A DNA stretch of 12,649 bases from an uncultured Frankineae bacterium (GTDB taxonomy: Bacteria > Actinomycetota > Actinomycetes > Mycobacteriales > SCTD01). Position numbers and translations under genes: made by a program. The stretch spans positions 1-12,649 of the forward strand of contig CADCUE010000096.1 of assembly GCA_902805805.1 (NCBI GenBank), written 5' to 3'. The first letter of the stretch is position 1, and each line of letters begins with the position of its first letter. Positions 1 through 6,705 of this stretch are shown one piece after another. Under the pieces are notes generated by a model. That model was not told the origin of the DNA and searched no databases. It worked only from the letters and a program-made list of their open reading frames with translations.

Positions 1-606
1 GCCGTCCACCGCGACCACCTGGCACTGCGGCACGACGGCGAAGCGCGCGCGGGCCTCGTCGGGGCGCAGGAAGTCGTCGAGCTCGGGCACCAGCGCGGTC
101 AGCGGCTTGCCGGACTCCGCCCAGGCGGCGAGGTCCGACGGCTCGGAGAAGCGCAGCGGCGGGCTGATGAGGAAGGCGCCGACGACCGAGGGGTCGCACC
201 CGTACTTCAGCGCCAGGTCGGTGCCGAAGGACCAGCCGACCAGCCAGATGCTCGGCAGGTCCTCCGCCTCGCAGAGGTCCAGAGCGGCTGCCACGTCGTA
301 CTTCTCGCCCACGGCGTTGTCGAAGGTCCCCTGGCTGGTGCCGCGCGGGCTCGACGTGCCGCGGGTGTTGAAGCGCAGCACCGCGACGTCGGCGAGCGCG
401 GGCAGCCGGTAGCTCGCCTTCTTCAGCAGGTGGCTGTCCATGAAGCCGCCCTGCGTCGGCAGCGGGTGCAGGCAGACGAGGGTCGCGACCGGCGGGCGGC
501 CGAGCGGCAGGGCCAGCTCGCCGACGAGCTCGAGGCCGTCGGCGGTGTGCAGCACCACGTCGCGCCGCTCGGCGGGAAGCACCGTGTTGGCGCGGATGTC
601 GATCAC
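1..606 (-). CDS. alpha/beta hydrolase (COG2945-like), 3' end cut by window edge
   Basis: The frame from GTG at 606 stays open to base 1, giving 202 residues without a stop. The protein shows the alpha/beta-hydrolase layout: HPLPTQGG near residue 47 (oxyanion region), FNTRG at 80-84, and a nucleophile elbow GWSFG with Ser126, followed by FLISPPL on the next strand. The spacing resembles the small COG2945 hydrolases (about 210-250 aa), so most of the fold is present; the catalytic His, expected just after the last visible residues AVDG, lies outside the window. Substrate cannot be predicted; esterase or peptidase-like activity is only a family-level guess. It is the last visible gene of the minus-strand run after the zinc-finger-like gene (36-base gap). 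GTG at 606 was chosen because no Shine-Dalgarno is visible and a TAGCCT box lies 7 bases upstream. Confidence 0.85.
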   Translation of the reverse strand, partial: MIDIRANTVLPAERRDVVLHTADGLELVGELALPLGRPPVATLVCLHPLPTQGGFMDSHLLKKASYRLPALADVAVLRFNTRGTSSPRGTSQGTFDNAVGEKYDVAAALDLCEAEDLPSIWLVGWSFGTDLALKYGCDPSVVGAFLISPPLRFSEPSDLAAWAESGKPLTALVPELDDFLRPDEARARFAVVPQCQVVAVDG

Positions 607-613
607 GGCAGCG

Positions 614-619
614 AGGCTA
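614..619 (-). promoter_or_regulatory. possible -10 box of leaderless hydrolase transcript
   Basis: TAGCCT on the minus strand ends 7 bases before the GTG start of the hydrolase, inside the 36-base gap after the preceding gene. It matches the TANNNT form and spacing seen ahead of meaA, murA and the adenosyltransferase in this window. No good -35 element is visible, so the hydrolase may instead depend on read-through from the nucS operon. Confidence 0.35.
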
Positions 620-642
620 GTCGGGAGCCGCGGCCACAGCGC

Positions 643-966
643 TCAGCCGTAGCGCGGGGCGTTCTTGGAGCGGTGCACCTTGACGCCGCGCCGGCCGCGG
701 GCCGCCCAGCAGGCGGTGTGCCAGTGCCGGCGGTCGTCGGGCTGCCCGTCGGGCCAGGCCACGACGTGCGGGCTGCCGGGGCGCAGCTCCTGGTCGCAGC
801 CGGGACACCGGTACGACCGGGCGCTCGCGGTGCCGGCCACCTGGCGCACGACCCAGCCGTCCTCGACGCGCTCGCCCGCAGGCGAGCGCGGGCCCTCCTC
901 GTCCGAGCGCTTGAGGGCGTCGAGGGCCGCGGCGCGCTGAGCCGCGCGTCGCGACCCGCTCGGCAC
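643..966 (-). CDS. small zinc-finger-like protein, often labelled 'ATP/GTP-binding protein'
   Basis: 107 residues from GTG at 966, two bases after the stop of the dehydrogenase gene, so probably translationally coupled. The N-terminal 35 residues are charged and low in complexity. The core holds YRCPGC (Cys54, Cys57), then HVVAW (His67), and HWHTACW (His81, His83, Cys86), an arrangement that would suit a single zinc site of the CxxC...HxxC type. The tail is basic. I recall close relatives in many actinomycetes, including Streptomyces, commonly annotated as ATP/GTP-binding proteins, but no P-loop (GxxxxGK[ST]) is present here. Function is unknown; a nucleic-acid or protein-binding zinc module is an inference. 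The frame stays open far upstream inside the dehydrogenase gene, but that extension is an antiparallel-frame artefact of high GC. Confidence 0.8.
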   Translation of the reverse strand: MPSGSRRAAQRAAALDALKRSDEEGPRSPAGERVEDGWVVRQVAGTASARSYRCPGCDQELRPGSPHVVAWPDGQPDDRRHWHTACWAARGRRGVKVHRSKNAPRYG

Positions 967-968
967 CG

Positions 969-2744
969 CTACCGCTTGCTGTAGTCGCGGAAGCCGCGGC
1001 CGGTCTTGCGACCGAGGTAGCCGGCCTTCACCAGGTGCTCGAGCATCGGCGCGGGAGCGTCGCCCGGCTCGCGGAACTCGTCGAACAGCGTGCGCTGGAT
1101 CGCCAGCGTGACGTCGAGCCCGACGACGTCCATCAGGGCGAACGGGCCCATCGGGTGGCCGCAGCCCTTGGTCATGGCGAAGTCGATGTCGTCGATGGTC
1201 GCGTAGTGCGCCTCGAGCATCTTGACCGCGTCGTTGAGGTAGGGGAACAGCAGCGCGTTGACGATGAAGCCGGCGCGGTCGCCGCAGAGCACCGGGTGCT
1301 TGCCCGTCGTGCGGCACACCTCCAGGACGGTGGCGACCACGTCGTCGGCCGTGGTCACCGTCGGCACCACCTCCACCAGCCGCATGACGGTCGCGGGGTT
1401 GAACCAGTGCATCCCCACGACGTCCTGCGGCCGGGAGGTGGCCTGCGCGCACTCGATGACCGGCAGGCTGGAGGTGGTGGTGGCCAGCACCGCGCCCGGC
1501 CGCACGACCTCGTCGAGCGCCGCGAACAGCGCCTTCTTGACCGCCAGGTCCTCCACCACGGCCTCGACGACGAGATCGCAGTCGGCCAGGTCGTCCAGCT
1601 CCGTCGTGCCGCGCAGCCGGGCCAGCGTCGCGGCCCGGTCCTGCTCGGTCAGCCGGCCCCGCTGCAGGGCCTTGTCGAGCGAGCCCTCGATCCGCGCCTG
1701 CACCTGCGCGAGCCGGTCCTCGCCGCGCGCCCGGAAGACGACGTCGTAGCCGGCCCGGGCGCACACCTCGACGATGCCGCTGGCCATCGTCCCCGTGCCG
1801 ACGACGCCGATCCGCCGCACGGTGCGCGCGGGCGCTGCGGAGGTCGCCGGCGGGGTGTCGTCCGCGACGACCTCGGGCGAGTCGGGGGCGGCGTAGGTGT
1901 AGATGCCGCGCCCGGTCTTGCGGCCGAGCAGGCCCGCCGTGACGTACTGCTTGAGCAGCGGCGCCGGAGCGTGGCGGTGGTCGCGGGACTGCCCGTACAT
2001 CGTCTCCAGGATCTCGTAGGCGGAGTCCAGTCCGATGAGGTCGAGCAGGGCCAGCGGCCCCATGGGATGCCCGGTGCCCAGGCGCATGGCCGCGTCGATG
2101 TCCTCGCGCGAGGCGTACCGGTTCTCGTACATGCGCAGGGCGTTGTTGAGGTAGCCGAACAGCAGGGCGTTGGCGATGAAGCCGGCGCGGTCGCCGGCCG
2201 TGGCGCTCGTCTTGCCGACGCGGGAGACCAGCGCCTGGACGTCCTCCAGCACCGACGGGTCGGTGACGACGGTGCGGACGACCTCCACCAGCTCCATGAC
2301 GGGCGCCGGGTTGAACCAGTGCAGACCGACGACCTGGCTGGGGCGGGACGTGCCGGTGGCCAGCTCGGTGACCGACAGCGCCGAGGTGTTGGTCGCCAGG
2401 ACGGCGGACGGCGGCAGCAGCGCGTCGAGCTCGGCGAACAGCGCAGCCTTGTGCTCCATGCGCTCGGGGACGGCCTCCAGGACGAGGTCGCAGTCCCGCA
2501 GCGCCGACAGCTCGGTGCCGGTCGTGATGCGGCCGAGGACCTCGTCGGCCTCCCGGGCGGTGAGCTTGCCCTTGGCGACGGCGCGGCCGGTGGAGGCGGC
2601 CAGGTGCTCCTGCGCGCGCTGCACGCCGGCCGGGTCGGCCTCGACGCCGACGACCTGCAGCCCGGAGCGCGCCAGCACCTCGGCGATCCCGGCGCCCATC
2701 GTCCCGAGACCGACCACGCCCACCGTGTCGAACGACCGTGCCAC
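969..2744 (-). CDS. 3-hydroxyacyl-CoA dehydrogenase, tandem fused (two complete units)
   Basis: 591 residues with two consecutive 3HCDH_N + 3HCDH units (about 5-285 and 311-591) joined by an Ala/Pro-rich linker. Family role: NAD(P)-dependent interconversion of 3-hydroxyacyl-CoA and 3-oxoacyl-CoA, for example acetoacetyl-CoA/3-hydroxybutyryl-CoA, in the cytosol. Unit 1 has GLGTMG (Gly12, 14, 17), an acidic residue ending the second strand (Glu35), and the catalytic set Ser121, His142 in GLHWFNP, Glu154 in LVEV and Asn192 in GFIAN. Unit 2 keeps the equivalents near Ser425, His446, Glu458 and Asn496, but its nucleotide motif is GTGTMA and the acidic residue is replaced by Ala339 between Arg338 and Arg340. 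Both units carry the GHPMGP motif, so both look active. Start: GTG at 2744 preceded by a strong Shine-Dalgarno; there are ten bases after the nucS stop. Single-unit FadB2/PaaH enzymes are about 285 aa. Confidence 0.95.
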   Translation of the reverse strand: MARSFDTVGVVGLGTMGAGIAEVLARSGLQVVGVEADPAGVQRAQEHLAASTGRAVAKGKLTAREADEVLGRITTGTELSALRDCDLVLEAVPERMEHKAALFAELDALLPPSAVLATNTSALSVTELATGTSRPSQVVGLHWFNPAPVMELVEVVRTVVTDPSVLEDVQALVSRVGKTSATAGDRAGFIANALLFGYLNNALRMYENRYASREDIDAAMRLGTGHPMGPLALLDLIGLDSAYEILETMYGQSRDHRHAPAPLLKQYVTAGLLGRKTGRGIYTYAAPDSPEVVADDTPPATSAAPARTVRRIGVVGTGTMASGIVEVCARAGYDVVFRARGEDRLAQVQARIEGSLDKALQRGRLTEQDRAATLARLRGTTELDDLADCDLVVEAVVEDLAVKKALFAALDEVVRPGAVLATTTSSLPVIECAQATSRPQDVVGMHWFNPATVMRLVEVVPTVTTADDVVATVLEVCRTTGKHPVLCGDRAGFIVNALLFPYLNDAVKMLEAHYATIDDIDFAMTKGCGHPMGPFALMDVVGLDVTLAIQRTLFDEFREPGDAPAPMLEHLVKAGYLGRKTGRGFRDYSKR

Positions 2745-2747
2745 GAG

Positions 2748-2755
2748 CTCCTCCT
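2748..2755 (-). promoter_or_regulatory. strong Shine-Dalgarno of the dehydrogenase gene
   Basis: AGGAGGAG on the minus strand, with the GGAGG core five bases before GTG at 2744. It touches the nucS stop codon (2757-2755). It fixes the dehydrogenase start and ties its translation to nucS in one operon. Confidence 0.85.
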
Positions 2756-3408
2756 CAGAACAGGGTCGGCGTGCCGGACTCGAGGCCCCGCAGGTGGTCG
2801 TAGTCGAGCTGCAGGCAGGTGATGCCGCGGTCGGCGGCGAGCACCTTGGCCTGCGGCTTGAAGCTCTGCGCGGCCAGCACGCCCTTGACGTCGCCGAGCA
2901 CCGTGGACACCCGCTGCAGGTAGCGGGTGAGCTGCTCGACCCCGTCGATCTCGGCGTGCCGCTTGACCTCCACGAGCACGTGCGCGCCGGCGGCGTCGCG
3001 GCACAGCAGGTCGACCGGGCCGATGTCGGTGAAGTACTCCCGCTGCACGAGCGTCCAGCCCTCGCCCAGCACCTCGCAGCGGTCGGCCAGCAGCTCCTGC
3101 AGGTGCTTCTCCACACCGTCCTTGACCAGCCCGGGGTCGCTGCCCAGGGCGTGCGAGACGTCGGAGAGCACCTCCTGGACGGAGATGACGAGCTGCTCGC
3201 CCCCCTTGTTGGTCACCGTCCAGACGCCGTCCTGCTCGACCGTGGTGCACGGCGGGCTCATCCACATCAGCGGCTTGTAGGCGCGGTCGTCGGCGTGGAT
3301 GGACACCGAGCCGTCGGCCTTGACCAGCAGCAGGCGGGTCGCGCTGGGCAGGTGAGCGGTCAGCCGCCCGACGTAGTCGACCGAGCACGTCGCGATGACC
3401 AGGCGCAT
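2755..3408 (-). CDS. nucS: endonuclease NucS / EndoMS, mismatch-specific
   Basis: 217 residues, full length for the actinobacterial family. NucS cuts both strands at mismatched DNA and is the mismatch-repair nuclease of actinobacteria that lack MutS/MutL. The N-terminal DNA-binding/dimerisation part begins [20 protein letters not shown]; the C-terminal RecB-like nuclease core shows [11 protein letters not shown] (Asp133), VLVEVKR (Glu147, Lys149) and Gln159, then YLQRV. The extreme C-terminus GTPTLF ends in a hydrophobic Leu-Phe pair, as expected for the reported sliding-clamp-binding tail of bacterial EndoMS. It heads a minus-strand operon with the dehydrogenase, zinc-finger-like and hydrolase genes, and diverges from the DUF2071 gene across 42 bases. 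The ATG at 3408 is chosen because the protein starts exactly as known NucS proteins do and a TAGGCT box sits eight bases upstream. Confidence 0.96.
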   Translation of the reverse strand: MRLVIATCSVDYVGRLTAHLPSATRLLLVKADGSVSIHADDRAYKPLMWMSPPCTTVEQDGVWTVTNKGGEQLVISVQEVLSDVSHALGSDPGLVKDGVEKHLQELLADRCEVLGEGWTLVQREYFTDIGPVDLLCRDAAGAHVLVEVKRHAEIDGVEQLTRYLQRVSTVLGDVKGVLAAQSFKPQAKVLAADRGITCLQLDYDHLRGLESGTPTLF

Positions 3409-3416
3409 GGTCGAGC

Positions 3417-3422
3417 AGCCTA
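3417..3422 (-). promoter_or_regulatory. probable -10 box of nucS, leaderless
   Basis: TAGGCT on the minus strand ends eight bases before the nucS ATG; no Shine-Dalgarno lies in the gap. This places the transcription start at or next to the start codon. No recognisable -35 is present. Confidence 0.5.
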
Positions 3423-3438
3423 GTGACGCCCGAGGGTC

Positions 3439-3444
3439 CAGGCT
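3439..3444 (+). promoter_or_regulatory. possible -10 box of the DUF2071 gene
   Basis: CAGGCT ends six bases before GTG at 3451, the same position as the TAGNNT boxes of other genes here but with C at the first position. It lies in the 42-base divergent gap shared with the nucS promoter, so the two promoters must overlap. Confidence 0.3.
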
Positions 3445-3450
3445 GGGACG

Positions 3451-4224
3451 GTGAGCCCTCCCCTGTCGCCCGGAACGGCCCCCGAACCGCTGTCCGAGAC
3501 CGCACCGCACCCCGTCCGCCGGCCGGTGTTCACGCAGCACTGGCGCGACCTGACGATGCTGCACTGGCCGGTCGACCCCGACCTCGTCGCTCCCCTGCTG
3601 CCCGCCGGCACGGTGCCCGACCTGCTGGGCGGCGTCACGTACGTCGGTCTCGTGCCGTTCGTCATGGCGGGGGTGCGCATCCTGGGCACCCCGCCCCTGC
3701 CGCACCTGTCGGGGTTCGCGGAGACCAACGTCCGGCTGTACGCCGTCGACCCGGCGAGCGGGCGGCGCGGCGTGGTCTTCTGCTCGCTCGAGGCCGCCCG
3801 GCTGCTCCCCGTCCTGGCCGCGCGGGCGTCGTACCGCCTGCCCTACCTGTGGGCGCGCATGTCCGTGCGGCACGGCCTGTCCGCGGGACGGCCCACGGTC
3901 GCGTACGAGACCTCGCGCCGGTGGCCGGGCCCGCGCGGCGCCAGCAGCCGGGTGCGGGTGCGCATCGGCGACCCGGTCCCGGCCGACGAGCTGGCCCTGT
4001 TCCTCACCGCCCGCTGGGGGCTGTTCTCCACGTGGTACGGCGGCCGCACCGCCTTCGCGCCGGTCGATCACCCGGCCTGGCCGCTGCACACGGCCGAGCT
4101 GCTGGACCTGTCCGACGACCTGGTCGCCGCCGCCGGTCTGCCCCAGCCGCAGGGGGCCCCGCACGTGCTGTGGTCGTCCGGCGTCCGGGTGCGCATCGGC
4201 CGACCGCGAGCCCTGGGAGCCTGA
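3451..4224 (+). CDS. DUF2071 (YqjF-like) family protein
   Basis: 257 residues, close to the usual 230-250 for the family. Recognised by the N-terminal pattern [20 protein letters not shown] with LLPAG, followed by [34 protein letters not shown] and [10 protein letters not shown], which is the typical order in DUF2071 proteins. A late segment [15 protein letters not shown] is also conserved in the family. No biochemical role is established for this family; a lipocalin/acetoacetate-decarboxylase-like barrel has been suggested, which I cannot test here. There is no signal peptide or membrane segment. It diverges from nucS and is followed by a hairpin and a 65-aa membrane protein. Start: GTG at 3451, the first start after the nucS promoter region; the first 20 residues are a Pro-rich variable tail. 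Confidence 0.85.
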   Translation: MSPPLSPGTAPEPLSETAPHPVRRPVFTQHWRDLTMLHWPVDPDLVAPLLPAGTVPDLLGGVTYVGLVPFVMAGVRILGTPPLPHLSGFAETNVRLYAVDPASGRRGVVFCSLEAARLLPVLAARASYRLPYLWARMSVRHGLSAGRPTVAYETSRRWPGPRGASSRVRVRIGDPVPADELALFLTARWGLFSTWYGGRTAFAPVDHPAWPLHTAELLDLSDDLVAAAGLPQPQGAPHVLWSSGVRVRIGRPRALGA

Positions 4225-4229
4225 CACCT

Positions 4230-4271
4230 GTGCACGTGGCTCTCGAGCACGCCGCTTGAGAGCACGCGCAC
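4230..4271 (+). terminator. intercistronic hairpin, terminator-like without U-tract
   Basis: A long imperfect inverted repeat fills the gap between the DUF2071 stop and the next Shine-Dalgarno. Inner arms 4239-4247 (GCTCTCGAG) and 4255-4263 (CTTGAGAGC) pair over nine positions with one G-U and a seven-base loop; outer arms 4230-4237 and 4264-4271 pair with one mismatch, with G4238 bulged. No T-run follows, so it may terminate poorly, protect a 3' end, or attenuate the downstream small gene. Confidence 0.5.
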
Positions 4272-4276
4272 GGGGC

Positions 4277-4282
4277 AGGAGG
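4277..4282 (+). promoter_or_regulatory. Shine-Dalgarno of the 65-aa membrane protein
   Basis: AGGAGG followed by six bases and GTG at 4289. It decides the start of the small gene against the longer in-frame reading that would begin at 4256 inside the hairpin. Confidence 0.8.
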
Positions 4283-4288
4283 CTCGCC

Positions 4289-4486
4289 GTGATCTGGGCC
4301 TTCTTCTCCCGCCGCCTGCGCACGTGGGCGCTGTTCGCCGTCCTGCTGCCGCTCGTCGGGCGCATCCTCGAGCTGCTCGGACGGCGGGTGACGCCCCGCA
4401 ACCCGCAGGTGGGCGGAGCGCTGACCAAGGCCGGTGGCTACGCGCGCCGGCCGACGACCGGACGAGGTCGTCGCCGGCGCTTCTGA
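4289..4486 (+). CDS. small basic single-pass membrane protein
   Basis: 65 residues, [13 protein letters not shown] then a hydrophobic stretch at about 13-30 ([17 protein letters not shown]), then a strongly basic tail ending RGRRRRF. Positive residues flank both sides of the hydrophobic segment, so topology is uncertain. I recall similar short proteins in other actinomycetes but know no function. Support for it being real: an ideal Shine-Dalgarno at 4277-4282, a hydrophobic pattern unlike chance high-GC frames, and a tight fit, with its stop only five bases from the convergent mutase stop. It may be co-transcribed with the DUF2071 gene through the hairpin at 4230-4271. Confidence 0.7.
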   Translation: MIWAFFSRRLRTWALFAVLLPLVGRILELLGRRVTPRNPQVGGALTKAGGYARRPTTGRGRRRRF

Positions 4487-4491
4487 GCCGG

Positions 4492-6597
4492 TCAGCCCTG
4501 CAGCGGGTCCAGGCCGTTCGCCGCGCGCACGACCTGGACGATCTCCCGGACGATGTCGGTCAGCTCGAAGTCCTTGGGCGTGAAGACCGCGGCGACGCCC
4601 TGCTCGCGGAGCGCCGCCGCGTCGGCGTCGGGGATGATGCCGCCGACGACCACGGGGACCTCGGCCATCCCCGCCTCGCGCAGCCCGCGCAGGACCGCGG
4701 GCACGGCCTCCATGTGGGAGCCGGACAGGATGGACAGGCCCACGACGTGGACGTCCTCCTCGACGGCCGCAGCGACGATCTGCGCGGCCGTCAGGCGGAT
4801 CCCCTGGTAGACGACCTCGAAGCCGCAGTCGCGTGCCCGCACGGCGATCTGCTCCGCGCCGTTGGAGTGGCCGTCCAGACCGGGCTTGCCGACCAGCAGT
4901 CGCAGCCGGACGCCGAGCTCCTGTCCGGTGCGGCGCACGGCCTCCCGCACCTGCCCGACGGCCGCACCGGCGCCCGCCCCTGACCCGACCGCGCCGGACA
5001 CCCCGGTCGGGGCGCGGTACTCCCCGAAGACCTCCCGCAGGGCGCCGGCCCACTCGCCGGTCGTCACCCCGACCCGCGCGCACGCCACGGTCGCCGGCAT
5101 GAGGTTGCGCTCGGTCTTCGCCGCGTCGCGCAAGCCGCGCAGCGCCTCGTCGACGGCGTCGGCGTCCCGGTCCGCCCGCCAGGCGCGCACCGCCTCGACC
5201 GCCTGCTGCTCGACCTCCGGGTCGACGGTCAGGACCGCTCCGGCGAGGTCGGCGGTGAGCGGGTTCGGCTCGGTGGTGGTGAAGCGGTTGACCCCGACCA
5301 CCACGTCGTCGCCCGCCTCGATGCGGCGGCGACGGTCGGCGTGGGAGGCCACCAGGGCGCTCTTCATGTAGCCGGTCTCGACCGCCGCCACGGCGCCCCC
5401 CATCGCCTGCACCCGGTCGACCTCGGCGCGGACCTGCTCGACCAGCTCGCCGACCTTGCGCGCCACCACGACCGACCCCTCGAACAGGTCGTCGTGCTCG
5501 AGCAGGTCGGTCTCGAAGGCGAGCACCTGCTGCAGCCGCAGCGACCACTGCTGGTCCCACGGGCGGGGCAGGCCGAGCGCCTCGTTCCAGGCCGGCAGCT
5601 GCACGGCGCGCGCGCGGGCGTCCTTGGACAGCGTCACGCCGAGCATCTCGAGCACGATGCGCTGCACGTTGTTCTCGGGCTGGGCCTCGGTGAGACCGAG
5701 CGAGTTGACCTGGACGCCGTAGCGGAAGCGCCGGTGCCGCGGGTCCGCGACGCCGTACCGCTCGAGCAGCAGCTCGTCCCACAGCGTCGTGAAGGCGCGC
5801 ATCTTGCACATCTCCTCGACGAAGCGGACCCCGGCGTTGACGAAGAACGAGATGCGGGCGCACACCTCGCCGAAGCGGTCGGCCGGCACCTGCCCGGACG
5901 CCTGCACCGCGTCCAGCACGGCGATCGCCGTGCACAGGGCGTACGAGATCTCCTGCACCGGCGTGGCACCGGCCTCCTGCAGGTGGTAGCTGCAGATGTT
6001 GATCGGGTTCCACCGGGGGATCTCGGTGACCGTGTAGGCCACCATGTCGGTGATGAGCCGCAGCGACGGGCCGGGCGGGAAGACGTAGGTCCCGCGCGAG
6101 AGGTACTCCTTGATGATGTCGTTCTGCGTCGTGCCGGCGAGCTGCCGGACGGCCTCGCCGGCGTCCTCCCCCCGCGCCTGCGCCTGCTCCTCGGCGACCG
6201 CGACGTAGAGCGCGAGCAGCCACATCGCCGGCGCGTTGATCGTCATCGAGGTGTTCATCGAGGCGAGCGGGATGCCGTCGAACAGCGCCCGCATGTCGCC
6301 GAGGTGCGTGACCGGCACCCCGACCTTGCCGACCTCGCCGCGCGCCAGCTCGTGGTCGGGGTCGTAGCCGGTCTGCGTGGGCAGGTCGAAGGCCACCGAC
6401 AGACCCGTCTGCCCCTTCTCCAGGTTGCGCCGGTAGAGCGCGTTGCTGTCGCGGGGCGTGGAGTGGCCGGCGTAGGTGCGCATCACCCAGGGGCGGTCGC
6501 GGACCCGACGCGCCTCCGGCGTACGCGGATCGGACGCGGGCCGGGTGTCCGGGGAGACGACGACCTCGGACCCGATCGAGTGCACCTGCTCCGTCAT
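4492..6597 (-). CDS. meaA: MeaA-type coenzyme-B12 mutase, likely ethylmalonyl-CoA mutase
   Basis: 701 residues combining the acyl-CoA mutase barrel and a C-terminal B12 domain in one chain. The N-terminal half has RTYAGHST (about 40-47), KGQTGLSVAFDLPTQTGYD and WNPINICSYHLQEAGATP; the B12 domain has KPGLDGHSNG with Asp575, axial-ligand His577 and Gly580, then GLSILSGSH and VVVGGIIP. RTYAGHST and TEIPRWNPINICSYH-type segments match MeaA/Ecm rather than methylmalonyl-CoA mutase (RQYAGF) or two-chain IcmA. Ecm converts ethylmalonyl-CoA to methylsuccinyl-CoA in acetyl-CoA assimilation. No crotonyl-CoA carboxylase gene lies next to it, so the assignment rests on sequence alone. The gene diverges from a small membrane-protein gene and its ATG at 6597 sits six bases after a TAGGAT box. 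An adenosyltransferase for its cofactor lies at 10367-10951. Confidence 0.88.
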   Translation of the reverse strand: MTEQVHSIGSEVVVSPDTRPASDPRTPEARRVRDRPWVMRTYAGHSTPRDSNALYRRNLEKGQTGLSVAFDLPTQTGYDPDHELARGEVGKVGVPVTHLGDMRALFDGIPLASMNTSMTINAPAMWLLALYVAVAEEQAQARGEDAGEAVRQLAGTTQNDIIKEYLSRGTYVFPPGPSLRLITDMVAYTVTEIPRWNPINICSYHLQEAGATPVQEISYALCTAIAVLDAVQASGQVPADRFGEVCARISFFVNAGVRFVEEMCKMRAFTTLWDELLLERYGVADPRHRRFRYGVQVNSLGLTEAQPENNVQRIVLEMLGVTLSKDARARAVQLPAWNEALGLPRPWDQQWSLRLQQVLAFETDLLEHDDLFEGSVVVARKVGELVEQVRAEVDRVQAMGGAVAAVETGYMKSALVASHADRRRRIEAGDDVVVGVNRFTTTEPNPLTADLAGAVLTVDPEVEQQAVEAVRAWRADRDADAVDEALRGLRDAAKTERNLMPATVACARVGVTTGEWAGALREVFGEYRAPTGVSGAVGSGAGAGAAVGQVREAVRRTGQELGVRLRLLVGKPGLDGHSNGAEQIAVRARDCGFEVVYQGIRLTAAQIVAAAVEEDVHVVGLSILSGSHMEAVPAVLRGLREAGMAEVPVVVGGIIPDADAAALREQGVAAVFTPKDFELTDIVREIVQVVRAANGLDPLQG

Positions 6598-6603
6598 GAC
6601 CGG

Positions 6604-6609
6604 ATCCTA
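6604..6609 (-). promoter_or_regulatory. probable -10 box of meaA, leaderless
   Basis: TAGGAT on the minus strand, six bases before the meaA ATG with no Shine-Dalgarno between. That spacing puts the transcription start on the A of the start codon. The -35 region is not recognisable and is occupied by the inverted repeat at 6616-6629. Confidence 0.55.
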
Positions 6610-6615
6610 GGTCCG

Positions 6616-6629
6616 CCGGTCGGGACCGG
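6616..6629. repeat. 14-base inverted repeat upstream of meaA -10 box
   Basis: CCGGTC-GG-GACCGG, perfect six-base arms. It lies in the spacer/-35 part of the proposed meaA promoter. A third copy of the half-site, GACCGG, is at 6598-6603 between the -10 box and the start codon. This is a plausible operator, but CG-rich palindromes arise easily at this GC content. Confidence 0.35.
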
Positions 6630-6693
6630 CCCGAGGGCCGAGAGGCGCGCCCGCGTGCGCTCCGGCACACTGGAGCTCCGGACCCGCCCCGCC

Positions 6694-6698
6694 AGGAG
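6694..6698 (+). promoter_or_regulatory. Shine-Dalgarno of the 108-aa membrane protein
   Basis: AGGAG followed by seven bases and GTG at 6706. It supports that start over the upstream in-frame reading, whose sequence is the antiparallel shadow of meaA. Confidence 0.7.
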
Positions 6699-6705
6699 TC
6701 GCCGC

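Noticed and set aside
2745..2757. A frameshift or fusion between nucS and the dehydrogenase
   Set aside because: Clean stop, ten-base gap and a perfect Shine-Dalgarno show two separate genes.
1035..2822. A 595-codon plus-strand frame opposite the dehydrogenase
   Set aside because: His/Val/Asp-rich shadow sequence with no domain; the dehydrogenase on the other strand has all family motifs.
969..3116. Longer dehydrogenase starting inside nucS
   Set aside because: The extra 124 residues are an out-of-frame reading of nucS; GTG at 2744 has a strong Shine-Dalgarno and begins directly before the nucleotide-binding fold.
2755..4428. Longer NucS reading starting far upstream
   Set aside because: The added residues run through the DUF2071 gene on the other strand and have no family match; known NucS proteins begin at MRLV.
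4004..6670. An 888-codon open frame on the minus strand covering the mutase and more
   Set aside because: Its product is Arg/Ala/Gly-rich low-complexity sequence with no motif; the overlapping mutase frame is fully conserved. Long empty frames are expected at this GC content.
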